Source: CAVQFO01 sp963711725 (GTDB taxonomy: Bacteria > Pseudomonadota > Gammaproteobacteria > Nitrococcales > Aquisalimonadaceae). From it: a stretch of DNA of 64,000 nt. The position numbers and the translations under genes were made by a program. The stretch spans positions 62,001 through 126,000 of the forward strand of contig CAVQFO010000042.1 of the NCBI GenBank assembly GCA_963711725.1, given 5' to 3'. Shown here piece by piece: positions 35,585-44,378 of the stretch (position 1 is its first letter; every line of letters starts with the position of its first letter). Below the pieces are notes generated by a model that ran no database searches, was not told the DNA's origin, and was given only the letters and a program-made list of their open reading frames with translations.

Positions 35585-36585
35585 AACAGGCGCACCAGCA
35601 GGATCATGCCCGCCAATACCACCAGCAGCGATGCCCATAGCCCAATTGCGATTCGGGTTGCCTTGCTCGCGCGCTCTTTCTCCCACCAGGTGGCCGGACG
35701 GATCCCCTGCAGCAAGAACGTCGTCACACCGGCCAGGTTGACGCAGATCAGATTGATGAGGAAGAGCGCCAGCGCGCCCAAGGACAACAGCGGATGCCCG
35801 CCGCCCAACATCAGCCCGAACGCCACCAGCGGCGGCAACAATGCCACCGCCACCATCACGCCGATCAATGCCGCGGAGACACCCGTGGTGAATGCAATCG
35901 CCCCCGCAGCGCCCGAGGCCAATGCCAACGAAATGTCTCCCAGGCCGACCGAGGTGCGCGACGCTATCTGGAACGATGCCGGATCCACGTTTACCAGCAA
36001 CCCGATAATCACCGACAACACCATCGCCGCCCCAACCCCGGCCAGGGCCGTCAGGAGCGCGCGCCATAGGAGCGTCAAATCCCCCAGCGCCGTGCCGAGA
36101 GCCATCGCCATATTCGGCCCGAGCAACGGCGCAATGACCATCGCCCCGATCACAATCGTGGCGCTGTTGTGATACAGACCGATGGCCGCCACGACGGTGG
36201 ACAACGCCGACATGGCCAGATAGACGCGCGACAGACGCGCCGCGTCCTTGATGTCCTCGTACAACTCCTCCCGGCCAATCCGTCCGGGCGATTTTTCCTC
36301 GGGGGGTGCTTGTCCGGGCGCGGTGGTCGGCTCAGGCTCGACGCGCGGCAGCGTCGCTTCGACCGGCACTATCACGACGCGGTTGCCCTCCTCACCGGTG
36401 AACCGCTTTTCCAACAGATCCAGCACCGCCTCGTTCTCTTCCGCGTCCAGCAGTATCCGCACCAGCACTTCCCCGTCCGGCAACCGGATCTGACGGTGCT
36501 CCACCACATTGCATTCCTTGAGAAGGTCGCGAACCTCCGCGCCGTCTGCCTCCGCCAACACCATCTCCAACAGTCGCAGTGCCAT
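35581..36585 (-). CDS. DUF389 family membrane protein
   Basis: A 334-aa protein. The N-terminal cytoplasmic part (about 1-85) begins MALRLLEMVLAEADGAEVRD and resembles the DUF389 regulatory domain. The membrane part starts near YLAMSALSTVVAAIGLYHNSATIVIGAMVIAPLLGP and holds about six helices with GVSAALIGVMVAVALLPPLVAFGLML. The family is widespread and of unknown function. The stop overlaps the TTG of the antiporter, so both are translated together. Confidence 0.88.
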   Translation of the reverse strand: MALRLLEMVLAEADGAEVRDLLKECNVVEHRQIRLPDGEVLVRILLDAEENEAVLDLLEKRFTGEEGNRVVIVPVEATLPRVEPEPTTAPGQAPPEEKSPGRIGREELYEDIKDAARLSRVYLAMSALSTVVAAIGLYHNSATIVIGAMVIAPLLGPNMAMALGTALGDLTLLWRALLTALAGVGAAMVLSVIIGLLVNVDPASFQIASRTSVGLGDISLALASGAAGAIAFTTGVSAALIGVMVAVALLPPLVAFGLMLGGGHPLLSLGALALFLINLICVNLAGVTTFLLQGIRPATWWEKERASKATRIAIGLWASLLVVLAGMILLVRLF

Positions 36586-36922
36586 CGGGACGCCATCCTC
36601 TTTTTGTTTGCACGCGAACATCCGGCCAGGCCGGGGCGTTCGGCTCGATGTGACGCCTGTCGTTAGCGATCGGCAGCACCTCGCTCCCGCGGCGGATCTG
36701 ACGCGACAACGAAAGGCCTCGATCAATTTTGAGTATAGGACCCGATGAAGCCCGCGTTTGTGGACCGGCAACGCTACGTACGCAGCCGCACAGACGGAGC
36801 AACGGGCGGCCGATACGCTAGGCCCATGTCGTACCACCAGAGTGGCGGGCTTACGACTAGGTCCGTTCCGCGGCGCCTCAATGCCGCGGAACAAATGCCA
36901 TGCGCAGCAAGGAGTAAGCACC

Positions 36923-38146
36923 ATGAAGAAATCATCGATCGCGGCCGCGTTGGCAAGCGTTGTCGCCGTGGGCCTCACCGCCCCGTCGTGGGCCGCCGAA
37001 CACATGCAGTCCGGCGACTCGCAAGCTCAACCCATGCATCAGTCGCAAATCACGGCGATCAATCCCGCCGACTACACCAACAAGGTCATCACAACGCACA
37101 AAGGCCAGACCTTCGGGACCATCAACAGCTTGGTCAGCAGAGACCGCGACCAAGACGTTTATGCGCTCGTCGACGTGACCCCCAGTCTCGGCCTCGGCGC
37201 CGACCAAGTCGTCATTCCAATCCGTCAACTGGAGCCTCAGGGCGACAAGTGGATGGTCGCTTCGGACGTCACCAGTGAGCAGGTGAGAAACCAGATGCTC
37301 TACGATCCGGCTCAATTCAGTGCGTTCGAGATGAGCGATCGGGCCAATGCAGCCGAGCAGCAAGCCGCAGCAACGGAACAGCGGCCGGAGGAAGCCCAGG
37401 CCAGACCAGCCGAACCCGTCATGGTGCCGGCATTCAGTGCCGTGCTGTTCGATACGGACAAATCGGACCTGAGTGCGGAAGGGTTTCGCGAGGTGACCAA
37501 GGTGGCTGATTACATGAAGGCCAACCCTGACCGACACGTGCAGATCCTGGGCCATACCGACAGCACCGGGGCCGAGGAATACAACCAAGCGCTCTCCGAA
37601 GATCGGGCAGCCGCAGTAAAAACGGTGCTGATCCGACAAGGAATCGACCCCTCCCGGATCGACATCAGGGGGTATGGCGAATCCAGCGCGGTAGCCGCGA
37701 ACTCAACGGCCGGGGGGCGTCAGCTCAACCGCCGCGCGGAGACGGTAATCTCTGTAGAGCAGGGCGGCATGCAGGCGGCCGCTGGGAGCGAGCAGCAAGG
37801 CGAGCCCCAAACTCAACCGATGACTGAGCCGCAAACCGCGGCCATCAATCCCGGCGACTACACCGGCAAGGTCATCGAAACCGCCAATGGCCAAACGGTC
37901 GGAACCATCGGCAGCTTGATTCGCAAGGACAGCGACGAGGACGTGTATGCGCTTGTGGACGTGGCCCCCGGACTGGGCCTCGGCGCCGACCGCGTCGTCG
38001 TTCCGATCAACCACCTGGAAGCTCGGGGCGACAAGTGGATGCTCTCTTCGGACCTCACGAATGCGCAGGCGAGGAGCCAGATGCTCTACGATCCGGCGGA
38101 ATTCAGTGCCTTTGAGCTAACGGATCAACCGTCGATGAACAAATAG
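36923..38146 (+). CDS. secreted protein with PRC-like / OmpA-like / PRC-like domain order
   Basis: A 407-aa protein with AAGGAG 8 nt before the ATG. A signal peptide (1-24, ending PSWAAE) is followed by a PRC-barrel-like repeat (about 45-138, AINPADYTNKVITTHKGQTF...DVYALVDV...VVIPIRQLEP), an OmpA-like peptidoglycan-binding domain (about 168-279, VLFDTDKSDLS, GHTDSTGAEEYNQALSEDRA, GYGESSAVAANSTAGGRQLNRR), and a second, very similar PRC-like repeat (about 307-400). It probably sits in the periplasm anchored to peptidoglycan. The two repeats arose by duplication around the OmpA domain. A strong terminator follows the gene. Confidence 0.85.
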   Translation: MKKSSIAAALASVVAVGLTAPSWAAEHMQSGDSQAQPMHQSQITAINPADYTNKVITTHKGQTFGTINSLVSRDRDQDVYALVDVTPSLGLGADQVVIPIRQLEPQGDKWMVASDVTSEQVRNQMLYDPAQFSAFEMSDRANAAEQQAAATEQRPEEAQARPAEPVMVPAFSAVLFDTDKSDLSAEGFREVTKVADYMKANPDRHVQILGHTDSTGAEEYNQALSEDRAAAVKTVLIRQGIDPSRIDIRGYGESSAVAANSTAGGRQLNRRAETVISVEQGGMQAAAGSEQQGEPQTQPMTEPQTAAINPGDYTGKVIETANGQTVGTIGSLIRKDSDEDVYALVDVAPGLGLGADRVVVPINHLEARGDKWMLSSDLTNAQARSQMLYDPAEFSAFELTDQPSMNK

Positions 38147-38186
38147 CGGAACGAGCCCCGTTGCACGGACGCAGATGACCTTAATA

Positions 38187-38227
38187 CGGCCGGACCATCG
38201 TTGAATCGGGGTCCGGCCGGTTTGTTT
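38187..38227 (+). terminator. intrinsic terminator after the PRC-OmpA-PRC gene
   Basis: CGGCCGGACC (38187-38196) pairs with GGTCCGGCCG (38210-38219), with a 13-nt loop. It is followed by GTTTGTTT. Located 41 nt after the stop codon on the + strand. Confidence 0.8.
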
Positions 38228-38429
38228 CCGGCTCGCAACCGGCATCGGCTTGCGTACGCAGCCGCACAGACACCAAGACGCCCCCCCGATACGCTGTTCA
38301 CAAGTCGAACAACCGGCCAATGCCGGGAAGCCGGCCCAACAAGGTTGGGCGTCTACGACCTGAAACGGATGCAGTGATAGACGGGCCACAGAACGCACGG
38401 CATCCAATCGCACACCAGGAGCAACGAGC

Positions 38430-38816
38430 ATGCACGTAGCCAAAGAGGACGTAGACGTAAAAATGGAGATTCCCGGCGCGGTGATTCGCCAACGAAAGGA
38501 GTTCGGCGACGCAACCGGCCTGGGCAAGATCAGCGGAGAGTTCTTCACGCTCTCGGCAGGCGTCGATACCACCCCACTCTTCCAGGGACTGGAGGGCGAT
38601 ATGTGCCAGTGCCCCCACTGGGGTTTTGTCTTGCGCGGCCAACTCACTACGACTGACGCGCAGGGCGCCCATGAGACCGTAAAGGAGAACGATCTCTTCT
38701 ACTGGCCAAACGGACACAACGTAAAGGTCGACTCGGACGCGGAAATCGTCATGTTCAGCCCTCAGCGAGAGCACAGCCATGTCATCGATCACATGATCGA
38801 AAAGGCGAAAGGCTAA
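38430..38816 (+). CDS. cupin-like protein
   Basis: A 128-aa protein with AGGAGCAACGAGC before the ATG. The sequence CQCPHWGFVLRGQLTTTDAQG (about 60-80), followed by KENDLFYWPNGHNVKVDSDAEIVMFSPQ, has the beta-sandwich spacing of a single cupin, with His candidates for a metal site (PHWG, NGH). It matches small cupin-like proteins found in actinobacteria and proteobacteria. Substrate unknown. It lies alone between two PRC-barrel genes and ends about 100 nt before the second. Confidence 0.75.
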   Translation: MHVAKEDVDVKMEIPGAVIRQRKEFGDATGLGKISGEFFTLSAGVDTTPLFQGLEGDMCQCPHWGFVLRGQLTTTDAQGAHETVKENDLFYWPNGHNVKVDSDAEIVMFSPQREHSHVIDHMIEKAKG

Positions 38817-38912
38817 GCCCTGCGCCTTGAGTTCATGGCAACACCCGACAAGACACCACGCGGTCGCACTATTGCGCCTGCCGCACCCAACATCCAGCAA
38901 GGAGCAAGCACC

Positions 38913-39465
38913 ATGAAGAAATCAGTTGCAGTCGCGTTAGCGGCAATCGTCACTGTAGGCCTGAGCGCCCCCTTATGGGCCGCAGACCCCGCCTCCAACA
39001 ACACGGATCAGCCACCCACGGCGGCCGGATCCCAGACTGACATGAATACTCCAGCAAACAACCCGGCTTCGGCACAGCCCGGCGAGCCCATGGCTCAACC
39101 CATGCCTGAGTCGACGACCGCCGCGATCGATCCCAAGGAGTACCAAGGCAAAGAAGTCGTTACCGCCAAGGGCGATAAGGTCGGCAAGGTCGCCAAACTG
39201 GTCATCAGCAATAGCGACCGCCAGGCCTACGCGGTGGTAGGCGTGGGCGGTTTTCTGGGCATGGGGCAAAAGGATGCCGGCCATTCCGCTCGATCAACTT
39301 CAGCCCCAGGAAGACAAACTGGTCCTCTCCGCGGGCATCACCGAAGATGCCCTCAAGAGCGGAATGATGTACCAGGAATCCGAATTCAGCGCGTTTGAGA
39401 CGACGCAACAGGCCCCGGCTGATGAGATGAAGGGCAAGGAGGGCAACGCCCCCGCGGAGAAATAA
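38913..39465 (+). pseudogene. secreted PRC-barrel-like protein, frameshifted
   Basis: A paralog of the PRC-OmpA-PRC gene with a near-identical leader (AGCAAGGAGCAAGCACCATGAAG). It has a signal peptide (ending APLWAAD), a Pro/Thr/Asn-rich spacer, and one PRC-like domain (AIDPKEYQGKEVVTAKGDKVGKVAKLVI...YAVVGVGGFLGMGQKD). Near 39277 the continuation AIPLDQLQPQEDKLVLS moves to another frame, which ends ...KGKEGNAPAEK at 39465. Deleting one C restores a 183-aa protein. A terminator follows. If the lesion is real, the product loses the end of the domain. Confidence 0.8.
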
Positions 39466-39500
39466 ACCCCGATCCGAAAATCACGCGTAACTTCAAAGAA

Positions 39501-39541
39501 CTGGCCGGACCCTCGTTAACGCGAGGGCCCGGCCAGTTTTT
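39501..39541 (+). terminator. intrinsic terminator after the second PRC gene
   Basis: CTGGCCGG-A-CCCTCG pairs with CGAGGG-C-CCGGCCAG around a TTAACG loop, followed by TTTTTG. It is a textbook rho-independent terminator on the + strand. Confidence 0.88.
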
Positions 39542-39608
39542 GTTGCCTGTTGAAGATCCTAACCCGCCCACGCCGAAGACCCTATCGCCGCCTCAGCGCG
39601 GGGGCGAG

Positions 39609-39923
39609 TCACTTGACCTGCATGGCGTTCTTGACGGATTTCACGCCGTGGACCCCGCGAGCCAATTCCACGGCCTTGTCGATAGCGGCCTTTGAACTCA
39701 CGAAGCCACTCAATTGCACGACGCCCTTGAAGGTTTCCACGTTGATTTCGGCGGACTTCAACGCGGGGTCATGAAATATGGCCGCCTTTACTTTGGTTGT
39801 GATGACGCTGTCGTCGACATATTCCCCCGTTCCCTCCTGCGTTGAGGTGGATGCACAACCCACAACAGATGTCAGCGCAAGCGCGAGGAACAACGCGGAC
39901 AGGTACTTGCTGACTTGACTCAT
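39609..39923 (-). CDS. BON-domain lipoprotein
   Basis: A 104-aa protein. The signal peptide ends with the lipobox SVVGC (Cys at 23), so it is lipid-anchored. A single BON domain follows (about 35-104): DDSVITTKVKAAIFHDPALKSAEINVETFKGVVQLSGFVSSKAAIDKAVELARGVHGVKSVKNAMQVK. BON domains bind membranes and occur in osmotic-shock proteins such as OsmY. Residue after Cys is Ala, which predicts the outer membrane. It is convergent with the PRC gene. Confidence 0.9.
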   Translation of the reverse strand: MSQVSKYLSALFLALALTSVVGCASTSTQEGTGEYVDDSVITTKVKAAIFHDPALKSAEINVETFKGVVQLSGFVSSKAAIDKAVELARGVHGVKSVKNAMQVK

Positions 39924-40102
39924 CTATAGACACTCCATGCTGTAAGGAACCCGGACGTCAAATGTCACGCGGTCCGGTGGTCGCGCGAAACATGGTGGTT
40001 ATTCCGTTGCGCTGAAGGCCGGTGATTGATCCAACGGAAGGCGGTCAATCAAGGCCCCCTTGCCCGCCGAAGCGGGCCCCGAGGCGTGGTGGCGACGCTC
40101 TT

Positions 40103-40315
40103 TCAGCCGCCGAGCTTGTCGAAGAAACTCTTTACCTGTTTCTCGGCTTCGTCGTGGGCGATGGCGTAGCGCTCCTGTACAAGGCCCGCCAACTTCTCCG
40201 CGTTGCCCTCGGATTTCAGCAACTCGTCATCGGTCAGCTTGCCCCAAGCGACCTTGGCGGAACCGACGTGCTGCTTCCACTTGCCTTTGAGTTCATTGGT
40301 ACTGGGTAAACTCAT
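40103..40315 (-). CDS. CsbD family stress protein
   Basis: A 70-aa hydrophilic protein that begins MSLPSTNELKGKWKQHVGSA and continues with KVAWGKLTDDELLKSEGNAEKLAGLVQERY, the CsbD family signature (K-WGKLTDDEL...G-EKLAG-IQE-YG). CsbD proteins are general-stress proteins of unknown mechanism. The ATG overlaps the stop of the upstream 80-aa gene (ATGA), so the two are coupled. Confidence 0.9.
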   Translation of the reverse strand: MSLPSTNELKGKWKQHVGSAKVAWGKLTDDELLKSEGNAEKLAGLVQERYAIAHDEAEKQVKSFFDKLGG

Positions 40316-40554
40316 GATGATTTGCACTCCGTGTGCGTGGCGCCTAAGCGCGCGTTACTGATGCTCCCCACCGACTTCGCGGGGCCTTTTGCAGAAGCCG
40401 GCCGATCAGGCACGGCGACCGCACTTTTCTGATTGACTTGGCGTTCGACCCTTTCAATCGTCGCTTTGCGATTCGGCTCCACACGGAAAACGAACGAAGG
40501 AGGTACAGCCTTCTTCGGTTCCGGTGCTCCAGTACGCTGGCGTGATTTTTCCAT
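40312..40554 (-). CDS. hypothetical 80-aa basic protein, coupled to csbD-like gene
   Basis: An 80-aa hydrophilic, basic protein that begins MEKSRQRTGAPEPKKAVPPS. GGAGG lies 6 nt before the ATG, a strong site. Its TGA overlaps the CsbD ATG by the ATGA pattern. No domain is recognised. The good ribosome-binding site and the overlap support a real gene. Confidence 0.5.
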   Translation of the reverse strand: MEKSRQRTGAPEPKKAVPPSFVFRVEPNRKATIERVERQVNQKSAVAVPDRPASAKGPAKSVGSISNARLGATHTECKSS

Positions 40555-40956
40555 CGTGGCCTCCGCCTCAAGCCCGCAACCCGCGATGCTGCGGGCTGCC
40601 GGGTCGCCAATCATGCCCGCCCGCGCGGTACAGCGTCGGTGCGTTGCCGCACCAACGAATCTTTCAAAGGGCCCGTAGCCGATGGCTGCGTCCTCTGGCG
40701 GCGCTTGTTCCGGTTTGTCCGCCCATGCGGGCTCCAGGGAAATCCCGAGGATTCACTCCCATCGGGTATTGGGCATTCCCTGAGCTGATTTGCCGCCCTG
40801 CGGGCTGCGATCCTGTGATGAACGGGCGATTGGGCGCATTATGTACGCTTGCGCACCGTGGCTGTGCTGTCCTCTCCAATACCGCACGCCGCACGGTGTG
40901 CAGGTCTAAAGTAGGTCTGAAGTGCCGGGAACGAAGATGTGCCAAGGAGGCCTTCC
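40555..40956. other. 402-bp intergenic region between divergent genes
   Basis: No coding frame is supported. It contains a stem (AGCCCGCA / TGCGGGCT) at about 40573-40599 and the leader of the Crp/Fnr gene, which ends in CCAAGGAGGCCTTCC. It probably holds the promoters of both flanking genes. Confidence 0.45.
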
Positions 40957-41664
40957 ATGAAGTCCGCTCACATGCCCAAACGCGAGACCGAGACGTCCCA
41001 CAGTCCCGATCAGAACCACCTTCTCGCCGCCCTGCCGGCGGAAGAAAGGGCCCGTATTGTTCCCCATCTGGAACTGGTTCCGATGCCGCTGGGTCATGCC
41101 CTGTCGGAACCCGGAATGGAGATGCGCCACGTCTATTTCCCCACCACCTGCATCGTGTCCCTGCTCTATGTCATGGAAGACGGGGCTTCGGCAGAGATCG
41201 CCGTGGTCGGCAACGAAGGCATCGTCGGCGTTTCACTGTTCATGGGAGGCGAAACGACGACCAGCCGGGCCGTGGTGCAAAGCGCCGGCCACGCCTACCG
41301 GCTCAGCGGCCGGATATTGAAGGACACATTTCTTCGCGCCGGCCCCATGCAGCGCCTCCTGCTGCGCTATACCCAGGCTTTGCTGACCCAGATGGCGCAG
41401 ACGGCGGTATGCAATCGTCATCACTCCATCGATCAGCAACTGTGCCGCTGGTTATTGCTCAGCATCGACCGCCTGCCCTCCAATGAATTGACCATGACGC
41501 AGGATCTGATCGCCAACATGCTCGGCGTGCGCCGGGAAGGGGTGACGGAGGCTGCGGGGAGATTGCAGAGTGCCGGGCTGATTCGCTACAGCCGCGGCCG
41601 GATTACCGTGCTGGACCGGCCCGGATTGGAAAGCGCGCGTCTGCGAGTGCTACCAAGGTCGTGA
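40957..41664 (+). CDS. Crp/Fnr family regulator, C-terminus frameshifted
   Basis: A 235-aa protein as written, AAGGAGG upstream. The N-terminal cyclic-nucleotide-binding-like domain has VYFPTTCIVSLLYVMEDGASAEIAVVGNEGIVGVSLFMGG. The C-terminal winged HTH has LTMTQDLIANMLGVRREGVTEAAGRLQSAGLIRYSRGRITVLDRPGLE. Homologs end with CECY...VVKxEFDRLL. Here CECYQ and VVKQEFDRLLPEECAR occur in two other frames up to a TAA at 41708, so two one-base indels (about 41646 and 41662) truncate the tail. The DNA-binding part is intact. A second copy follows. Confidence 0.82.
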   Translation: MKSAHMPKRETETSHSPDQNHLLAALPAEERARIVPHLELVPMPLGHALSEPGMEMRHVYFPTTCIVSLLYVMEDGASAEIAVVGNEGIVGVSLFMGGETTTSRAVVQSAGHAYRLSGRILKDTFLRAGPMQRLLLRYTQALLTQMAQTAVCNRHHSIDQQLCRWLLLSIDRLPSNELTMTQDLIANMLGVRREGVTEAAGRLQSAGLIRYSRGRITVLDRPGLESARLRVLPRS

Positions 41665-41918
41665 AGCAGGAGTTCGATCGTCTGCTCCCCGAGGAATGCG
41701 CGCGGTAATTCATTGACACCGGCGTCGCCGCCGCCTTCTTAGTGCGCTACCGCCCCGACAACGGCGGGACGTCACCGCGATACTTCCTGAAAGGTTGGTA
41801 ACGCGAACGCGCCCGGCACGGGCATTCGCCCCGGGGTCCGCACTGCGAAGGCGGGAAGGTGAAAGGGCCGCTATGGCGTCGCCCGCTTGCCGGGTATCCC
41901 AGCGACAGGAAGGACAAT

Positions 41919-42644
41919 ATGTCGTCGATCAGGCCCGATCCTCCGGAAAATCGCCTGCTTGCGGCGCTGCCATATCAGGAGCGCAGAGGCCTTGATGGGG
42001 GAGCTTCGAGCCGGTCGATCTGGTGCTAGGCGAGAGATTGGTCGACACCGGCGACCCCATCGGCCACGTCTATTTCCCGACCGACAGTTTCATTTCACTG
42101 ATGACGCGCGGCGACGACGGCGCCAGCCTTGAAGTCGCCTTGATCGGCAACGAAGGGATGTTCGGCGTGTCCCTGATCCTCGGAGTCGAGGCCTCGCCAC
42201 TGCACGCCCTGGTTCAGGGCGCCGGCCCGGCCCTGCGCCTCGAAGCCGAATCGTTTCTCCGTCAATGTCGAACGAAGTTCAACGCTGCAGCGGACACTGA
42301 AGCGCTACCTCTACGTGACAATGGTGCAATTCGCGCAGGCGGCAGCCTGCACCCGGTTTCACCTCCTGGAGCCGCGCCTCGCCCGTTGGCTCCTGATGAC
42401 CCAGGATCGGGCGCACTCCGACACGTTTCACCTCACCCACGCGTTTCTCGCCCACATGCTGGGCGTGCGCCGCGTCGGCATCACCCAGGCCGCCAAATCC
42501 CTTCGCAGCCGCAATCTGATCGGATATCACCGAGGAAACATCACGGTTCTCGACCGCCACGGACTCGAAGCCGCTGCCTGCGGATGTTACGCCTCCGACA
42601 CGGCGGCCTACAGGCGGACCATGGGGCTCAACGTGACTTGCTGA
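41919..42644 (+). pseudogene. second Crp/Fnr paralog, broken by several frameshifts
   Basis: Start ATG with AGGAAGGA. MSSIRPDPPENRLLAALPYQERR matches the start of the upstream paralog. The homologous chain then passes through other frames: LMGEL / EPVDLVLGERLVDTGDPIGHVYFPTDSFISLMTRGDDGASLEVALIGNEGMFGVSL, then, after about 42280, TLQRTLKRYLYVTMVQFAQ...LTHAFLAHMLGVRRVGITQAAKSLRSRNLIGYHRGNITVLDRHGLEAAACGCY. At least three single-base events are needed to rejoin it. As written it cannot make a working regulator. Confidence 0.8.
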
Positions 42645-42652
42645 AGAGCCGG

Positions 42653-43175
42653 TCAGCGCCGCGCACCAAGCAGCGAAACCCGACGCCACCGGAATCCCAG
42701 CACTGCGGAAACCAAGCCAAACAGGAGCGCTCCCACGGCGCAGGCAACCCGTAGCGCGCCTGGCCAGTTCCAGCTCCTCCAGTCCACGGCGAAGGTTTTC
42801 CTCGCCCACATCGAGTCGTTGTTCCCCGGCGGTGACTTTCTCCTCGCCCTTGGCGATCTGAGTGTCTCCTTCGGCGATTTGCTCTCTCGCCCCCTTGAAG
42901 CCCCGGCCTCCTTTCAGGAGCTTGTCCATCAACACCAGGAAAACATTGTCTTTCGCTCGTTCGTACTCCTTTTTCCCCGCGGAGGATTCCCGCTTTCCCG
43001 CCGCCAATTTTTCTTTGCCCTGATCGAGGACAACACGTCCTTGCTCGAGACGCTGCCGAGCCTCGGCTATTTGCCCTTCCCCCGCAGCAATCGCCTCGGT
43101 CAGAAACCAATAACCGGCCGCGGATGCGACCGCCAACAGGACCATGAGCACCAGCGCAATCGCCTTGCCCACCAC
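42653..43175 (-). pseudogene. membrane-anchored coiled-coil protein, C-terminal helix frameshifted
   Basis: An N-terminal membrane helix (AIALVLMVLLAVASAAGYWFL) is followed by about 110 residues of repeated A/E/G/K/Q heptads (e.g. GEGQIAEARQRLEQGRVVLDQGKEKLAAGKRE and GDTQIAKGEEKVTAGEQRLDVGEENLRRGLEELELAR). Near 42755 the frame must shift to give a second helix (LRVACAVGALLFGLVSAVLGFRWRR), which ends at the stop at 42653. The protein would then be a periplasmic coiled coil between two helices. The GTG start has GGGGA upstream; an ATG at 43280 with 35 more coding-like residues is the alternative. Function unknown. Confidence 0.6.
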
Positions 43176-43278
43176 ATTTCCCCGGGCTGCATTGGCGGCA
43201 AAGCAGAGCGACTTGGATAAGTGCACGGGTTGCCGCCAGTACCGGTATGTGGGTGGCAACAGATCCTGAATCCAAGGC

Positions 43279-44370
43279 ATGACAATGCAAGACCGGAACA
43301 CATCGCGGGCGCCTGCCACAGACCAACCGCGGCTCTTGGCGGTGCTGGCCGACCTCCAGCCGGCGTATTTCGCCATGGTCATGGCGACAGGCATCGTTTC
43401 CATCGCCGCTTGGCGTCAGGGGGACCACCGCGTGGCCGCCGGTTTGCTCGCGGTCAATGTCGCCGCCTACATCGTGCTGTGGCTTCTGGGTCTGGCGCGC
43501 CTGGTGCGATTCCCCCGCCGCTTCCTGGCCGATGTCACCGATCACAGCCGCGGACCGGGCTATTTCACGTGGGTGGCGGCCACCTGCGTTCTGGGGAGCC
43601 AGCTCATCGTCATCGCCGGTGCCTACGCGATATCGGTGGGGCTCTGGGTCTGGGGCACCCTGCTATGGGTGATCTTCGTGTACGGCGTGTTCACCGGACT
43701 GTCGGTCAAGGCCCGGAAGCCTTCGCTGGCCGAAGGCATCAATGGCGGGTGGTTGCTCGCCGTTGTCGCGACTCAGTCGGTCGCGGTGCTGGCGGCCTTG
43801 ATCGCGGAACGCTGGCCGCAGCCCTATCGGCTGGAGTTGAATTTCCTGGCGTTGTCCATGTGGCTGTGGGGCGGGATGCTCTACATCTGGATGATCGCGT
43901 TGATCTTCTATCGCTACACCTTCTTCGAATTCCTGCCCGAGGATCTGACGCCCCCGTACTGGATCAACATGGGCGCCATGGCGATCTCCACCCTGGCAGG
44001 CGCGCTGCTGATAGCCAATACACCACAGGCGTGGTATCTGCGCTCACTGCTGCCGTTTCTGAAAGGTTTCACCGTTCTGTACTGGGCCACAGCGACCTGG
44101 TGGATCCCCATGCTGGTCCTGCTGGGCGTCTGGCGGTACGGCTACAAACGCTACCCGCTGCGCTACAACCCGCTCTATTGGGGTGCCGTCTTCCCGCTGG
44201 GCATGTATTCGGTGGCGACGTCGAAAATGGCGGACGTCATGGGGCTGGACTTCCTGGCACCGTTGCCGCCGCTCTTTTTCTATGTGGCGGCGGGGGCCTG
44301 GGCACTGGCCTTTGTCGGACTGGCACGCCGACTCTGGAGGCTGCTCGCCGGCACCGACGGTGCACGATGA
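43279..44370 (+). CDS. TDT family transporter (TehA/SLAC1-like)
   Basis: A 363-aa protein with about ten helices. LQPAYFAMVMATGIVSIAAW is the first-helix signature of the tellurite-resistance/dicarboxylate transporter family, which includes TehA and plant SLAC1 anion channels. Conserved Phe and Gly along the odd helices (e.g. YGVFTGLS, FEFLPEDLTPPYWINMGAMAISTLAG) line the pore in this family. Two possible ATGs (43279, 43285) lie close to AAGG. Its start overlaps the alternative start of the divergent coiled-coil gene. The substrate is probably an organic or inorganic anion. Confidence 0.85.
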   Translation: MTMQDRNTSRAPATDQPRLLAVLADLQPAYFAMVMATGIVSIAAWRQGDHRVAAGLLAVNVAAYIVLWLLGLARLVRFPRRFLADVTDHSRGPGYFTWVAATCVLGSQLIVIAGAYAISVGLWVWGTLLWVIFVYGVFTGLSVKARKPSLAEGINGGWLLAVVATQSVAVLAALIAERWPQPYRLELNFLALSMWLWGGMLYIWMIALIFYRYTFFEFLPEDLTPPYWINMGAMAISTLAGALLIANTPQAWYLRSLLPFLKGFTVLYWATATWWIPMLVLLGVWRYGYKRYPLRYNPLYWGAVFPLGMYSVATSKMADVMGLDFLAPLPPLFFYVAAGAWALAFVGLARRLWRLLAGTDGAR

Positions 44371-44378
44371 GAGAGAGC

